Assembly (NCBI GenBank): GCA_958298945.1
Contig: OY282607.1
Span: 80,937,868-81,001,867 of the forward strand
Reading direction: 5' to 3'
Length of the DNA: 64,000 bases
Source of the DNA: Atherix ibis
Taxonomy: Eukaryota > Arthropoda > Insecta > Diptera > Athericidae
The notes beneath the pieces are model-generated. The model was not told the origin of the DNA, made no database searches, and was given only the letters and a program-made list of their open reading frames with translations. Below are positions 32,163 to 44,209 of this stretch, in pieces. Every line of letters starts with the position of its first letter. Position 1 is the stretch's first letter. The translations under genes and the position numbers were made by a program.

Positions 32163-34940
32163 TGTCTATATCATTAGCATAAGAAATTCCACACTACAAT
32201 TTACTAACCAAAATTTTTTATAATTAAAGAAAAAATTACTGACCAAACTCAAATGTAGTGAAATTGAGTACTCGAAAAATATGCTCGAGTTCGAATACGG
32301 TTTAAGACAACTTGTTGCCAAATGGGCTTTTGTGTCAAAAACATTGAAGGATTCTTTTCAAAGATAATTTTCAGTATCCTAATTGATGAACTAACCGAAC
32401 TTTGTTGCAAAAATAAATTCAGACTATAATAGTTAATTCTTATTAGCGAACAGAACGTGGGTCCTCGAAAAAATCTACTATAAAAAAATTCAGTCTAGAA
32501 AGAAATCGAGCGAGTTGGATTGGAATTATTTGCACAATAAATTTTCTTTCTAAAACAAGTGATTCCAGACTAATATTTTTTAAACTAACTTTAATTTCGT
32601 ACCGAAAAAAATTCAGACCTCAAAAAAGGTTATTTTTCTTATCAGAAAGTAGAAGGTTAATCAGAGAAATATTAACTGTCGAAAACATTACGCCTCGAAA
32701 GAGTGCATAGCATATCATATAATATCCTTAATATATGATAACAGAAAAAAAATTACAATTGGAGAAAATTTATGAATTGTGGGGAATGTAAAGGGTTGAA
32801 ATAACCAAACCAAATACTATTGAAAATGGTAATTGATGATGAATGTAACAGAAATCTAAGTGTCTCACATGACCCGATTTTCCATTTGATTTACTTTTGT
32901 AGATGCAATTCATTTTCTTTTATATTACACATATATAGGACAGGAAATTATGTTGAATCTAAAAGTCAACTGAATGAATCACCATTAAATACGGGAATGT
33001 ACTCGTGAAAACACAAATACTTGCAGATACGGTGCAGTATTGAAGCTTAACAACAACTCACTTGGGCAATGTAACCTTCTCTTGTTTTAGGGTTATTAGC
33101 ACATTTAAATATGCAGTTAATTACCATAAAGATGCCGCAATAATCGCAATTTATTGCGAAACTCTTGTACAATAGCAATTAGAAGGTCTTGCAATGAAAG
33201 TACATAGAAGAAATGTGCGAATTATATAGTGTCTATGGCAAAATATAAAATATGTTAGAGAGCATCCGGTTAGGTCACCTTAGCAGAAACTTGACTATTG
33301 GTATTGTGCCCCAAAGGCAAATAATAACTTTGGTGACTAGTACAATATTCTACAATCCGACAATAATATAATATATATATTCCGGTTTGTCCTGTTGCCT
33401 GTTTGTTTAGCTGGGTTGCCTAACAATTTCCTTACTTCCTTGTATAACGATAAATTTCAATTTAGTCTAAAGCTATATCAGCATTTTGTCTAAAATTTAT
33501 AGGAAAAAATGTCCTTTTTCTCAAATACCACAATCGTATTCTACTACTACTACCACTACCACTGTTTTTCTCTTTTTTTTATTTGTTTGTTTGTTATTAT
33601 TATCATTTTTTGTTTGATTTGTTTTTTTTTTTTTTTTGCAAAACCACCAGTATATTGTAGGAAAGAGCATTAGCGTGTTTGTGTGACGACCACGCAACAC
33701 ATGTTCCATTAATATTATGCAAAAGCTCAAATAGAAAAAGAAGAAGAAGAATATTTTTACGAATATACACCCCTCCCCCTCCAATCATACCACCGGAATA
33801 TGCTTATCATCTATAGGTATGTATTTGTGTTTGTATATAGATAGATTTTGTAGATATGTATGAACATTTATAGAAATAGGCTGTTCGTAAGGATATGTAC
33901 ATTTTTGCTTGCCTATAGGATTTCTGTCAATATAAGGCTGTCAATTGCTTCAGGTGTAGGTAATGTGTCTTTTGGGATTAAAGAAATTTGTAGTCAAGAG
34001 TAATTCACTTCTACACAAATTACAATATATACACGAGTACTAGAATAATAATAAAAAAAATGTCCACGTTTAGTATTTCACAAAGTAGCAAATATACAAA
34101 AATTTTCATTTTTTTATACAGTACGTACATGCAAACATACATACACACATACAAACAAATACGTATATCTGTCCCTGTTGCCCTCCTGGTTTAGTAGTTG
34201 TTCATTCACTTTTCCTTCTTATTCCCTTTTCTCTTCTTCTTTTTGTTTGTCTTCTTTTTTTTTCTTTGGCTTTTGGTCTAATTCAACATTGACTGGAACT
34301 GTTTTGAATAAAAAAGGTCAACACCTTTTTGAAACATTAAGGGACTGTCAGATGGTGTTTTACTTTTAGCAATTTTGAATTTTCTTTTGGGACGTAATGA
34401 TAACAGTAAGATGACATCTTTGATTATGTTGCCTTGATGGGCTTGTTTTGTTATTTGTCTTCGAAAAAAGAAAATTTTCCCTTATCTGCACTCTCTCTCT
34501 AGTCTCTGGTGGTTCTATTTCTGTGTCACCTATCATTATGCTCTGTCTCTCTTTCAAATTCTCATTCTACCTTTATGTCATTTCGATCCCTCTCTTACCT
34601 TCCCTCACTTTTTATGTGTTGTAAAATTTGTTTTTAGTGATTCTTGTTGATATTAAGATGTACACAGTAAATTTAGAATATGGCTTGTCATGGTACTTTA
34701 GTCTGTTATTATGATGATGATTATTATTATTATTATTATTTTTCTTGGTTATTTTTGTCTTCATTTTGTATTATTAGTTTATTTTTTTTTTGTAGATTTT
34801 ATAGCTGTCAAAATTTATTGGAAAATCTGAAAGTTATTATTCTTTTGGAAAGTTTTTTTTTCTTCAAATGTTTAGTTTATTTTCTATGCGTGTCAATATT
34901 AGTATAATGACAAATATTTATAATAAATAAAAGAAAATTA
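32163..34940. other. AT-rich intergenic stretch with simple repeats
   Basis: Contains short GAA/TTC runs near 33738-33750, a pyrimidine-rich tract at about 34190-34280 and an (ATT)n microsatellite at about 34720-34741. Low-complexity frames at 33521-33788, 34178-34369 and 34680-34907 derive from these repeats. I see no gene. Confidence 0.5.
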
Positions 34941-34944
34941 TATA

Positions 34945-35870
34945 AGATATATGACAGAAAAGTAATGAGACTTTTTTTTTGTTTTCACAAAAATCTCTTG
35001 TAGCCATGTTGGTTCCATTAAGAGAATTCTGCAGAACAAGTGATAGTAGTTGATGCTTAAAAACTTCCCAGACAAATTCTTTTAATTTTTGGCGAATCAT
35101 CAAAAATATATGTGATCGAGGGTTATCGTAGTGGACGACAACACCCTTCCAATTGATCAAATCTGACTGTTTTCGCTCAATCACTTGGTATAATATCTCG
35201 ACTTGCCCTCAGTACAGTACCCAGTTAACAGTTGGACGGAACAGTAGCATCTCATAATAAACGTTTCCCTTCCAGTCCTACCATACACACAGAACAACCT
35301 TATTGGCCATCGATCCTGGCTTCGAAATAATTTGTGATCGTTAATCTCTCTTTTATCCATTTTTCATCGTCAGTTATGATTTGCTTCAGAAATGGCTCGA
35401 TTTCATTGCGATTCAGAAGCGTATCGTAGATCTTGTTTTTCACACTCAATTCATGGGATACGCAAAGATCGAGTTTCTTTTTGAACCCAGCCTTTCGCAA
35501 ATGGTTTAAAACGGTTTGGTGATGAATGTTTAATTAATAATCTATGTCATGACTGCTTAACTTTTTCCAGAATTTTGTCACTTTTTTCGGCAATTGGTTG
35601 CCCAGAACGGGTCTCATCTTTGACATCAAAATTTATAGAACAAAAGCGAGGTAGCAATTTTCGTGCTACTGATTTTGATACCATAAACACTACAAATTTC
35701 TTCATAAGACTGGGACACGTTGTCAACATTGTCGAAGTGGTATTATATAATATAGCGAATTTTCTTTTAATTCTGATCCATTTTTAAACTTGAATAACTG
35801 TTGATATACTACACCGATTTCAATAAAATTATGCGCTACACTTAGTGTCATGACCTATTTCAACCAAAAC
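34945..35870 (-). mobile_element. mellifera-type mariner, 3' deleted
   Basis: The left end is ATATGACAGAAAAGTAATGA followed by GAC and a T run. Minus-strand coding blocks in order: RYII, NVDNVSQ-type leader (35790-35715); FCSINFDVKDETRSGQPIAE, KSDKILEKVKQ (to 35547); MRKAGFKKKLDLCVSHELSV and EPFLKQIITDDEKW with the first aspartate (35500-35300); then SDLINWKGVVVHYDNPRSHI with the second aspartate, RQKLKEFVWEVF, joined directly to LSLVLQNSLNGTNMATRDFC. The SPDLAPSDY segment with the third aspartate is missing at that join, and the C terminus after DFCEN is missing too. The right TIR is unclear; the upper limit is approximate. Confidence 0.85.
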
Positions 35871-35889
35871 ATCGGTAGATATTTTGTTT

Positions 35890-36570
35890 CTAATTTTCGT
35901 ATCTAGAATCCCCTGCAGCTCCTCGATTGCACTCCTTTGGATGTTATAGAGAGTGCCTAGATAAGGTTCTTTCAAGTATTTACTAAGCTTTGGGAATAAA
36001 AACAGTCACATGAATTTAGATGAGGTAAATAGAAGGGCTGATCAATCATAGGAATTACATTTTTACGACAAAAACTCGTTGATGAAGATGGTCGTATAAG
36101 AGGGGGCATCTGTCATGGTGGATCCTCCAATTAGCTACAATGTCTGATGCTAAATTTTCTTTAAATAAAAATTCCTTTTTATAATTAAGTTTTTCAAAAT
36201 TTCCAAATTTTCATCAGTTTTCGATGTTGAAGGTTTCCCTGAATGATGTTTCTCTCAGGCGATCAAAAGTGCTTTATGCCACCAAAAAACTTGTGCTCTT
36301 GACAAAGAATTTTCCTCATAGGCACATTATAACTTATCATAAGTTAAACTCACCAAGCTTAACAAAAAATTTGATGGCCTATCGTTTCTTCAAATTTTGC
36401 TGTTCTATTTATTGTAACGGTTTTACAAAGTCGTATATTTATTGAATAGGATGTACTGTACGTCTTAGAGGGACTAATGTTGAATATACATAGAGCGGTA
36501 GTCCGCAGTGTTGCCAGATATCACTCTTAGTAATGTCAGTCTAGTTACTTCTCTGCCATGCTTCGTATTA
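35890..36570 (-). mobile_element. M2 copy D: deleted SETMAR-like mariner derivative
   Basis: The minus strand from the top reads the KF-VKLG and LTY-KL region, then AYEENSLSRAQVFWWHKALL, KPSTSKTDENLEILKNLI, and after about 25 codons TDAPSYTTIFINEFLS (the HDN block region). It continues with LFPKLSKYLKEPYLGTLYNI and QRSAIEELQGI. The HTH and linker are thus fused to the catalytic C-terminal part, with about 140 codons (including GDE-W and the first aspartate) missing. The right end, CTGCCATGCTTCGTA followed by TA, fits the family terminus. This is the best example of the deleted M2 form. Confidence 0.75.
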
Positions 36571-36627
36571 CTTCAAGCAATTGCAATTTGCAGTCAGTGT
36601 CTTCAACTTGGAGAGATCCAATAAATT

Positions 36628-36684
36628 CGTCCATTCAAACAATTTAAGACATTTTCGACGAGTAAAGTAACGTCATCTCAACAG
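36628..36684. repeat. 57-bp dispersed repeat Y, copy 2
   Basis: Same length as, and aligned without gaps to, 24971-25027; the block GACGAGTAAAG and the following GTCATCT are shared. Confidence 0.45.
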
Positions 36685-36689
36685 TTATT

Positions 36690-38925
36690 AATTAATATAT
36701 TATGATTTATTCAATTTTTAAGTTGGTTATTAATTTAAAACAATGCTGCTACATGAAACGTTATTAAAACTGTGAATATATCTTGTTGTTTCTATGAAAA
36801 GCACTTAAAATTAGAGATTCGACTTAAATTAGCGAGTGAACAGTAATTCGTTTTGGTCACTGTTTGGAATTGTGTTCGTGGCATATGATCATAAAACATT
36901 TGTAGACATTCTGAATAGTCTTTTTAAATAAAGGATCAGCTAAATGGAAAATTTAGCAGATTTTTTTTTATAGTCATATTACTAATTTTTTGTATAAAAG
37001 AAAGAACTTTGTAGTAAATAGGCATTTGGAGTATGCTCTCTAATTTTAAAAAAATCTTTAGCGAAACCTTCTGTTAATCTGGCTATTAACTCGAAACTCT
37101 GATTATCCATTCACTTATATATTAAAGTTGAAATACTCTAAATATGTATATTCCAAGATAAGAAAAAAAATTTATTTTTTTAAACCACAAAAATATATTC
37201 AATTTATTTAAACAATAAATTATTATAATTAAAATTCAGATTTTATATATTCGTTAAATAAATTTGACAATTTGTGTTGTATAAAATTTCTGCTTAAATA
37301 AAAACATTTAAGAAAGAAAACAACATTCCTCACCCCTTACCACACATACACGTATACACACCCATAGGCAAAGAAACTTCTTCAAAACTTAAATAAGAAA
37401 TTCAAAATATTCGTAATTTAAAGAAATAATATTAACTTATATTTATTTGAAGTATTCTCATAAATAATAACTAAATTGCTTATTACAATTGACTAATAAA
37501 ATAATAACTTATGTTGAAATGATACTTGTGCTCTTCCGTATCGCAAAAAATCGAATCAACAAAAACTGAAACTTTAACTGAAACAGATTTACTTAACCTT
37601 AGAAGTATGTACTCTTAAACAATACCCGCAGTTAAGAGGGTTTTTTTTTCTTTTCAAAACTTTTAAACTTTACCATCGACATAGATTCGTTTTCGCTGAT
37701 GTTATTTGTATACATTTTGTTATGATGAACAGAAAATGTAACAACAAAAATTAAGGAAAGAAAAATCCTTTATTTAGTTAATGCTGGTGGAAAGTTTCTC
37801 TCATCGACAGTCAAACAAATTAACTCGGGTTCCATCAGAGTCCCCCGAAGTGTTCGTATTTTTCCTTACCTTCTCTAATAACTTTTTCTTCATTTCCACA
37901 CAAAATCGTTTACGAACTTTTTTAAATTCTTTTTTCTTCTTCTTCTTTTTTTAGCATAACACATCTGCTCTTAACATTTATTTGTTGTAAAATATCTTAA
38001 AACAAATTTTCAAGAATGCACACTTTTTCCCTTGTACTATCATTACAACATTGTTCATTTTCTATTTTAGTATCGAGATCCCTTTTTTGTTGAATATAGT
38101 AAATATTTAATCATACTTTAAAAATAATAGTATTTTTTTGTAAGTAAATAAGTATCATCTGTGTTTTTCTATACTTAGTCTGAAGTTGCTTTCTGATCAA
38201 TTTTCTAAATAATTGATTTATTTGGATGAATTTTCTTATTTTTGTTTTTTAAATAAATTATCTCATTCTTCAATTCGTTCTTTAGTATGTTTTTACTATC
38301 CATTTATGAGTAACTAATTAAATTAAATTATTTTTAAATAAGTGATGAGAAGTCAGTCACATGTATGATAATCAAAGGTCTTAACTTAAAAACTAACAAT
38401 CATCTTGATTACCTTTTTTTCTGAATTAATTTATGTCTTGTTACGATTTATTGCGTCCAATTGTTAAAAGAACATTGGCATTTATAAACTCAATTTCAAT
38501 ACAATGTATTACGTTTGATCATAAACATACTGAATACAAATTTTAATATAATATCCGAATAGAAGGATAAGTTTTTCTTTTAAATGAAATTATTTCACAA
38601 TCGAATTTGTACTGAATGCATTTGTATTTATCAAGAAAACGCACTGACCCGCAATATAATTTTTGATATTTTTATTTCTATTTACACTTTATTATTTTAA
38701 TAGTCAGCCATTTTATTTTAATAACATTTTAACTAATTTAAGCAACTCATTTGATATTTTTTTTACACACTGTAGGCATCAACCCACTACATTGCTTTCA
38801 TTTCAAAATTATACATAAATGATGAAGTTATTGGATTATCTGCCGTTTTTTTCTGAAGTAAACAAAATTATTTTTTTCATCTTTTTATTTAAAATGCAAA
38901 CCGGAATATAATTTCGTTTGTTAGT
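36690..38925. other. AT-rich intergenic stretch, no gene seen
   Basis: Long A/T runs, pyrimidine tracts at 37640-37650 and 37925-37955, and no readable coding block on either strand. Confidence 0.55.
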
Positions 38926-38929
38926 TAAA

Positions 38930-39710
38930 ACTGGCGTTCTGGCAGCCTATCCAATTTCCTGGAGAAGTCCTCGCTTTTGGAGGTGAGATAGTCTTTACTG
39001 CTATTTGGATCCCCTTAAATCGTCCTCATTATCATCAAGAAAGTTTTGTAGCGATTCGAATAGGTGATCGTCTAATGATGCAATATCAGGAGAATATGAG
39101 GGATGGGGTAAAATTTCCCAACACAGTTTTTGTGTAGATTTCCTTGCCAAATGCGGTCTAGCCGTTCTACGTTGCTAAATATAGACGTTTACGTTTCTAG
39201 TTGCGTTCAACAACATTCAGCACTTACTGTTTAATTTTCTTTTGCAACTCATAGTACATTATAACCCTTGCGGTCCCATCAACAACACAGCACACCAACT
39301 TTTACAAAAATCCTATATTTACAGTCCCATCCCCACTGCAAAAATAGTATCTTTTTTTTACCACATTTTTGTAAACTATCTTATTTTCATGTCCATTCAC
39401 AAAGCGGTGCAAAAACGGCTCCGTTTTGTGACCAGCAATATTCGAAAAACATGTGAAAATTCTATCCATTAAATTTTTTTTCGCCTAATTCATGTGTCAT
39501 CCAAACAGCAGTTTTGATACAAAACCGAGCGTTTAATGTGATCCAAAACAGTTGTCTGATAAATTCCAAGCTTGAAAGCTACATCAACGGAGGCTAATGT
39601 AGGATTTGCGCTGATCATACTGTGGAGCACTTCATAATTGGATCTGGTTTCATCTTTAAATAAAAGTCACCCAAACGAAATGTTAAAAATCATCTTTGGC
39701 ACATTCGAGT
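38930..39710 (-). pseudogene. mariner transposase pseudogene (irritans/mellifera-like)
   Basis: Minus-strand blocks in order: DETRSNYEVLHSMISANPTL, DVAFKLGIYQTTVLDHIKR (linker and second HTH), HKTEPFLHRFVNGHENKIVY (family PFL-RIVTGDEKWI-Y; the first aspartate is H here), LVCCVVDGTARVIMYYEL (family L-VWWD--G-I-YE-L), then a gap and HLARKSTQKLCWEILPHPSY, SPDIASLDDHLFESLQNFLD with the third aspartate (SPDIA-LD), and RLPERQF. The HDNARPH block is partly lost (TARPHLA remains). Many stops and shifts. No TIRs were identified. Confidence 0.75.
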
Positions 39711-40150
39711 TGTTACTACAAACTTTACATAAATTGTTTGCTGTCTGCACCGCGTTATTTCCTTTTTGGCACTTTATACAGTATACAATGTTTTGAGTGG
39801 ACTTTTCCTACACTCATAATAACTGTTTTTAAAGGGTTAAGCTAACTGACATTTTTCTGAGCTTTTTGAAAAATACACTTCCATTTCAATGTTAATCGCT
39901 TATAAGAGCTTCGTGTTCTTCCACGTTTTCATCAGTCTAAGCTAAGTTTATTGTCCACTTTTTCTCGTCTATCCAAAAATGCTTTATGCTACCGAGCTTG
40001 TAGTCTTGGCAAAAAAAAAGTCCAATAGGCTCGTTGCAATTTTTCGTCAATCAAACCCATGGAGTCAACAAGGTTACCACAAAATTTGATGGCACATCGT
40101 TGATTCAAATAACGTTACTCCATTTTTCGTAACGCGCTATAATAACACAA

Positions 40151-40204
40151 CTATATTTATCATGGTCTACAGGGTCACACATCTATATTTATCATGGTCT
40201 ACAG
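40151..40204. repeat. 22-bp direct repeat, 32-bp period, within M2 copy E
   Basis: CTATATTTATCATGGTCTAC followed by AG is identical at 40151-40172 and 40183-40204. The other M2 copies have one unit here, so the duplication is specific to this copy. Confidence 0.88.
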
Positions 40205-40246
40205 AGTTCGGCATATGTAGAAGAGACTACCGTATAATTTAGGTGA

Positions 40247-40256
40247 GGGGGGGGGG
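40247..40256. repeat. poly-G run of 10
   Basis: A GAGGGGGGGGGGAGG context in very AT-rich DNA. The aligned place in M2 copy A reads GGAGGG, so the G run has expanded locally or is a sequencing length error. Confidence 0.8.
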
Positions 40257-40339
40257 AGGTTGGCTAAGCACAGAATATTGTCAAATTACGCTCAGTGATG
40301 TCGGTCTCCTTACTGTTCTACCACACTGCAAATTATTAC

Positions 40340-41260
40340 TTATTATGAGTCCAAAATTTTCCTATTTTTTTGCAATTGTTTTTCATTTTTAAATAATATA
40401 ATTATATAATATATTTTATTTAATATAGTATTTACTATATATTTTTTTATTAGGTCTCTATATGCCATAAGTTTGGAATTTTTATGTGTATCCCAAAAAA
40501 AGCCTAATTCCAAAAAAAAATTCTAAATTCCAACAAAAAATTAATTCCCAAATATAATGAAGTGCTTTTTCTGGCAACATAAAATTAATGTTAATTTTCA
40601 TATAATATTTAATATCAAATTTTGAACCGATTTAGTTAGGCAATTTTTTTTTTATATGTTCATTATTTTCTTTTCACTTACCTACGCCAATTTATGAACA
40701 GAAAGATAGAGAATAGACGAAGATGGCGTAACGAGCATAACAAATGAACAATTGCGGTTTTTGCCTGAAATATTAATCATTCTTTTCCACGCTTATTTAA
40801 TTTCTTAGTCATTAGCATACGCGCCTAAAGTAACCGAAAAAATCTGTTGGTAATTTTGTGGTTTTTGTCTCAAATATTTGGAATTTTCTTCGGTTTCCCA
40901 TGAATTTTCTCACGCCATTGAGTATTTTTCGTGGTTTGAGCTTTAAATGTATGGACTTTATTTTTATTTATTATTGCATATTGAATGCCTTTAAATTACT
41001 TCCTCTTAAAAATAAATAATAAACGAACATAATATCCTATTTATTTTGAATTTGTATTAGTTTAAAGCTTGATGTAAAAATATATTTATAATGATATGTT
41101 GTAATTTTTCCTATAAAATGAAATATTGAATTAAGAGTTTATACAATTTATTTTTTTGAAAATAAAGTTAAATAAAATATCCCTTTAAATTTTGATTTTG
41201 TAAAATTTTAAATTTTATTATATTGTTCAAATGTTGCTATTATATATAAATATAATATTA
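40340..41260. other. AT-rich intergenic stretch, no gene seen
   Basis: No coding block or repeat of note; CAAAAAAA and TTTT-rich sequence throughout. Confidence 0.55.
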
Positions 41261-41269
41261 TTTAAATAG

Positions 41270-41860
41270 TTGTCGCGAGACTTCTTATAAAAGCCGATCC
41301 TTTCGATGTAATTTTTAATGACTTTTTTGCACATTTCCGGCTGTAATTCAGCTATTCCTGAACGGATGTTGATTTTCAGATGCTCTTAAGTTTGATAATT
41401 ATTGAGTTGTCGGAAAAGTCATAATGTATTATTATAACAGATGGCGTTTTTATTAATTTTTGATATGCCATTTAAGAGCTGATAGTTTAGGCATCCTTTA
41501 AAAAAATACATTCGTTTTGCTTATTTTCTACGGATTTTACGACAAATTGAATATGGAAGTGCAAACATTATCTTTTCGCTCTGTTTTACTTCCTTAAACG
41601 AAAAACACGCGCCAACCTTGTAAAAATGGGCAATACACCTTCAGATCAAAATTCATACCTGTGGGGTTATACAGCATTTTATATGGCAATTCAACATATT
41701 CCCATATCTGCCGAGTAGGGCAACGAGCCCCATTACTGAAGAAAATTTTATTCGATAAATCAGCATCCATAGTCTATTATTACAGCACCCAATTAGCATA
41801 TCTTCTGCGCATTCAAAGATTGGCTACACAATTCATAACAAAAAATTACAAATTCTAAAT
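41270..41860 (-). pseudogene. D,D41D Tc1/mariner transposase relic
   Basis: The lower part is clear: minus strand 41395-41275 reads EHLKINIRSGIAELQPEMCK followed by KVIKNYIERIGFYKKSRDNY, the conserved C terminus of the family. The upper part (41860-41640) can be read as SNKIFFSNGARCPTRQIWEY, weakly like the DEAHF block and its downstream NKQNCRIW. The PLDFF region between them is not readable. Identity is firm for the C terminus and tentative for the rest. Confidence 0.62.
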
Positions 41861-41861
41861 T

Positions 41862-42930
41862 AAATGAATATTATTTTATTAAAAATATTTATTTAAAAAT
41901 TTTCAAATGACAAAGCAATATTTTCAAAACTACAAAATGGATAACCTAGCATGAATGTCTAAAAAATTTCTTTTAACATATTTTCTCATATTAAGACATT
42001 TAATTAATAATTCTCATCTTTTGAATGATTTCAGTTAGTATTTGTAAATCAAAATATTGTTAAAATTTTATGACATCAATGAATTGATAATAGTAGTTAT
42101 TATTTCCAACATAACAATATAGATTATTTATTTAATAGAATAATCGTTTTTTTATGTATACTTTGATTGAGTTTATTTAACGATGCATTAAATATGAGTA
42201 TAGGTATCATCGATTTTATTTTAGTTGAAAATCAATGTTGATAAAATTTATTTTAACAGATTATTGAAACTGCCAAATCGGAAGTGTGTTCATATCTGCT
42301 ATTTTTATTATCTCACTTCTTTTATTGAACATTGATTTTACTTACGAACTACAATTTATTCTAAATAAGGTAAAAATCCTATAAGGCTATAAAGGATCAA
42401 TTTTATTACAATAACCCAATATCATAGGTTTATTTATACTTGATGTACTTCAGTTTTTATGGTGAAAATTGTGAAGTAATGGCCCATTTAATAATTTTTA
42501 TAGAGAGATAATATAGTAATGGGCAATTGTAGAGTATAATGCCAATATATACAATAGTATAACATAATATACCTCTGTAGTTCCAGTATTCAATTTTAAA
42601 TATAATTTGAAATCCTATGTATCCGGAAGTATAGATAAAAGTATTTTGTTTGTATGTGATTTATTTATATTATTGAATAAGTAGTTTCATAAAAGATGCT
42701 AAGAAAATACAAAGCTTAAGTTATTACTAAAAGTTTCTATTATAAATAACTTATTTAATTATCTAATTTCAATTTAAAAATCAATAAAATTTAAAGTTGG
42801 TACTTAATTTTACTACGAGCTACAAATGAAAAATCCATTATAATAAAATCTAAGTTGTTTAAATATTTAATTAAATATTAAAGACTTTGTGTTGATTATT
42901 TGTTTATTTATTTTAATATTTTGAAATTTA
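41862..42930. other. AT-rich intergenic stretch, no gene seen
   Basis: Nothing recognisable on either strand. Confidence 0.55.
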
Positions 42931-42934
42931 CATA

Positions 42935-44197
42935 CCACGTATATAAGCTTAAATCCATGTTGAACACATGTTTTTTTTTATTGAAAGCAAAAACAAATTT
43001 ATTCAAAGTACTTGCTCTCGCTAACTACACATTTTTCCCATCTCTCGGGCAATTTGTGGAAACCACGCCAAAAAAATTCCTTCTTTTTCGAGGCAAACCA
43101 CTCACCAAACCATTTTCGGACGTCTTCGTAAGAATCGAAGTGCTGCTCAGTGAGCGCGTGGCCCATCGACGAAAACAGGTGATAGTCGGAAGGGGCCAGG
43201 TCTGGTGAATAACCGGGGTGGGGTAGCACCTCCCAGTTGAGTGTCTCCAAGTAGTTTCGGACCATTTTTGACGTGTGCGATGGTGCGTTGTCGTTGAGAA
43301 GAAAATCAGCTTGTCATGTCTTTGATGATAATCCGTCATTTTTTCACGCAGAGCATGGTGCAATTTGATCAGTTGTTGGTGGTAGCGGTGCGCATTGACA
43401 GTTTCACAAGGTTTCAACATCTCATAGTAGATAATACCCTGCTGATCCCACAAAACGCACAGCATCGTCTGCCGTCCGAAACGATTTGGTCTTGGCGAAG
43501 ATGTTGATGGTTGGCCGGGATCAACCCACGATTTCTTGAGTTTAGGATTCTCAAAATATATCCACTTTTCATCGCCTGTCACAATCCGATGCAGGAACAA
43601 CTTTCTTTTTTGTCCAGCGAGCAAGATTGTTCATGTGTTTTGGCGTCGCTCCATCTGCCTATCCTTCAATTCATGCGGCACCTATTTTACAATCTTTTCA
43701 ATCTTCCCCATGGCACGCAGATTCATGGAAATGGCTGGTTGAGTAACACCTAATTACTCTGTGAGCATTTTTTGCAATTGGGTATAGTCTTCGTCCAAAA
43801 AAGCCTGCAATTGATGGTGCTCAACCTATTTTTATGCTTCTTGTCCCACAAATCAATTTTGCCGTCTTTAAATCGACGAAACCAATCTCGGCACGTTTTT
43901 TCCGATAAAGCACGGTCACCATAGGCCTCCATAAGTATTCGATGCGATTTGGAAACCGATGTCTTCCAATTGAAGCAGAAAAGAAGAGCTTCCCGCATGT
44001 GCTCTTTTTCTGGCACAAAACTAGACATGATTACCAAAGGAAAATTGTATGTTGTTATACGAAATTGCTGACAAGTGCACTGATTAATGTTGACAGATGT
44101 TACACTCATAAAAAAAAAATTGGCGTGTCCATGGTAGCTTAATACGTTCACTCACACCATCTATTACCAAACAGAGAATTTAAGCTTACACCCCTGG
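42935..44197 (-). mobile_element. Mos1-like (mauritiana-type) mariner, nearly full length
   Basis: 1263 bp, close to the roughly 1.29 kb of Mos1. The right end reverse complement begins CCAGGGGTGTAAGCTTAAAT; the left end begins CCACGTATATAAGCTTAAAT. TA flanks both sides (42933-42934, 44198-44199). The transposase pseudogene fills the interior on the minus strand. These termini match the arms of the 53-bp relic at 147-199. This is among the best preserved elements in the window. Confidence 0.92.
42999..44028 (-). pseudogene. Mos1-like mariner transposase pseudogene
   Basis: The start ATG at 44028 reads MSSFVPEKEHMREALLFCFN, the Mos1-type N terminus, then SHRILMEAYGDRALSEKTCR, WFRRFKDGKIDLWDKKH. 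A shift near 43830 disrupts the linker and second HTH. From about 43624 the core reads KRKLFLHRIVTGDEKWIYFE with the first aspartate, PKLKKSWVDPGQPSTS, TMLCVLWDQQGIIYYEMLKP and on to RHDKLIFF. A further shift before the DNAPSHT block leads to the frame at 43265-42999: NYLETLNWEVLPHPGYSPDL, APSDYHLFSSMGHALTEQHF with the third aspartate, ending HKLPERWEKCVVSESKYFE at the normal C terminus. Gene order and all three catalytic regions survive; about two shifts and one stop break it. Confidence 0.92.
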
Positions 44198-44209
44198 TAA
44201 TAATATGCA

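Larger units (their letters stand above)
39895..40335 (-). mobile_element. M2 copy E: N-terminal mariner-derived fragment
   Basis: The minus strand keeps the KFC-KL-region, ARWHKAFLDRREKVDNKLSL and a degraded DENVEEHEALISD linker, then ends; no catalytic block follows below 39895. The upper end has the M2 terminal sequence (ATATTGTCAAATTACGCTCA, TTCTACCACACTGCAA). Internal oddities are a 22-bp tandem repeat and a run of ten G, listed separately. Confidence 0.62.

Noticed and set aside
33521..33788. 87-codon minus-strand frame with Lys/Asn/Val runs
   Set aside because: Encoded by trinucleotide and poly-T/poly-A tracts; overlapping second frame is equally open.
34178..34380. Possible Lys/Arg-rich exon on the minus strand preceded by a CAG that looks like a splice acceptor
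   Set aside because: The basic run comes from a long pyrimidine tract; no start, no partner exon and no motif.
42900..43208. 102-codon plus-strand frame
   Set aside because: Antisense shadow of the Mos1-like transposase C terminus.
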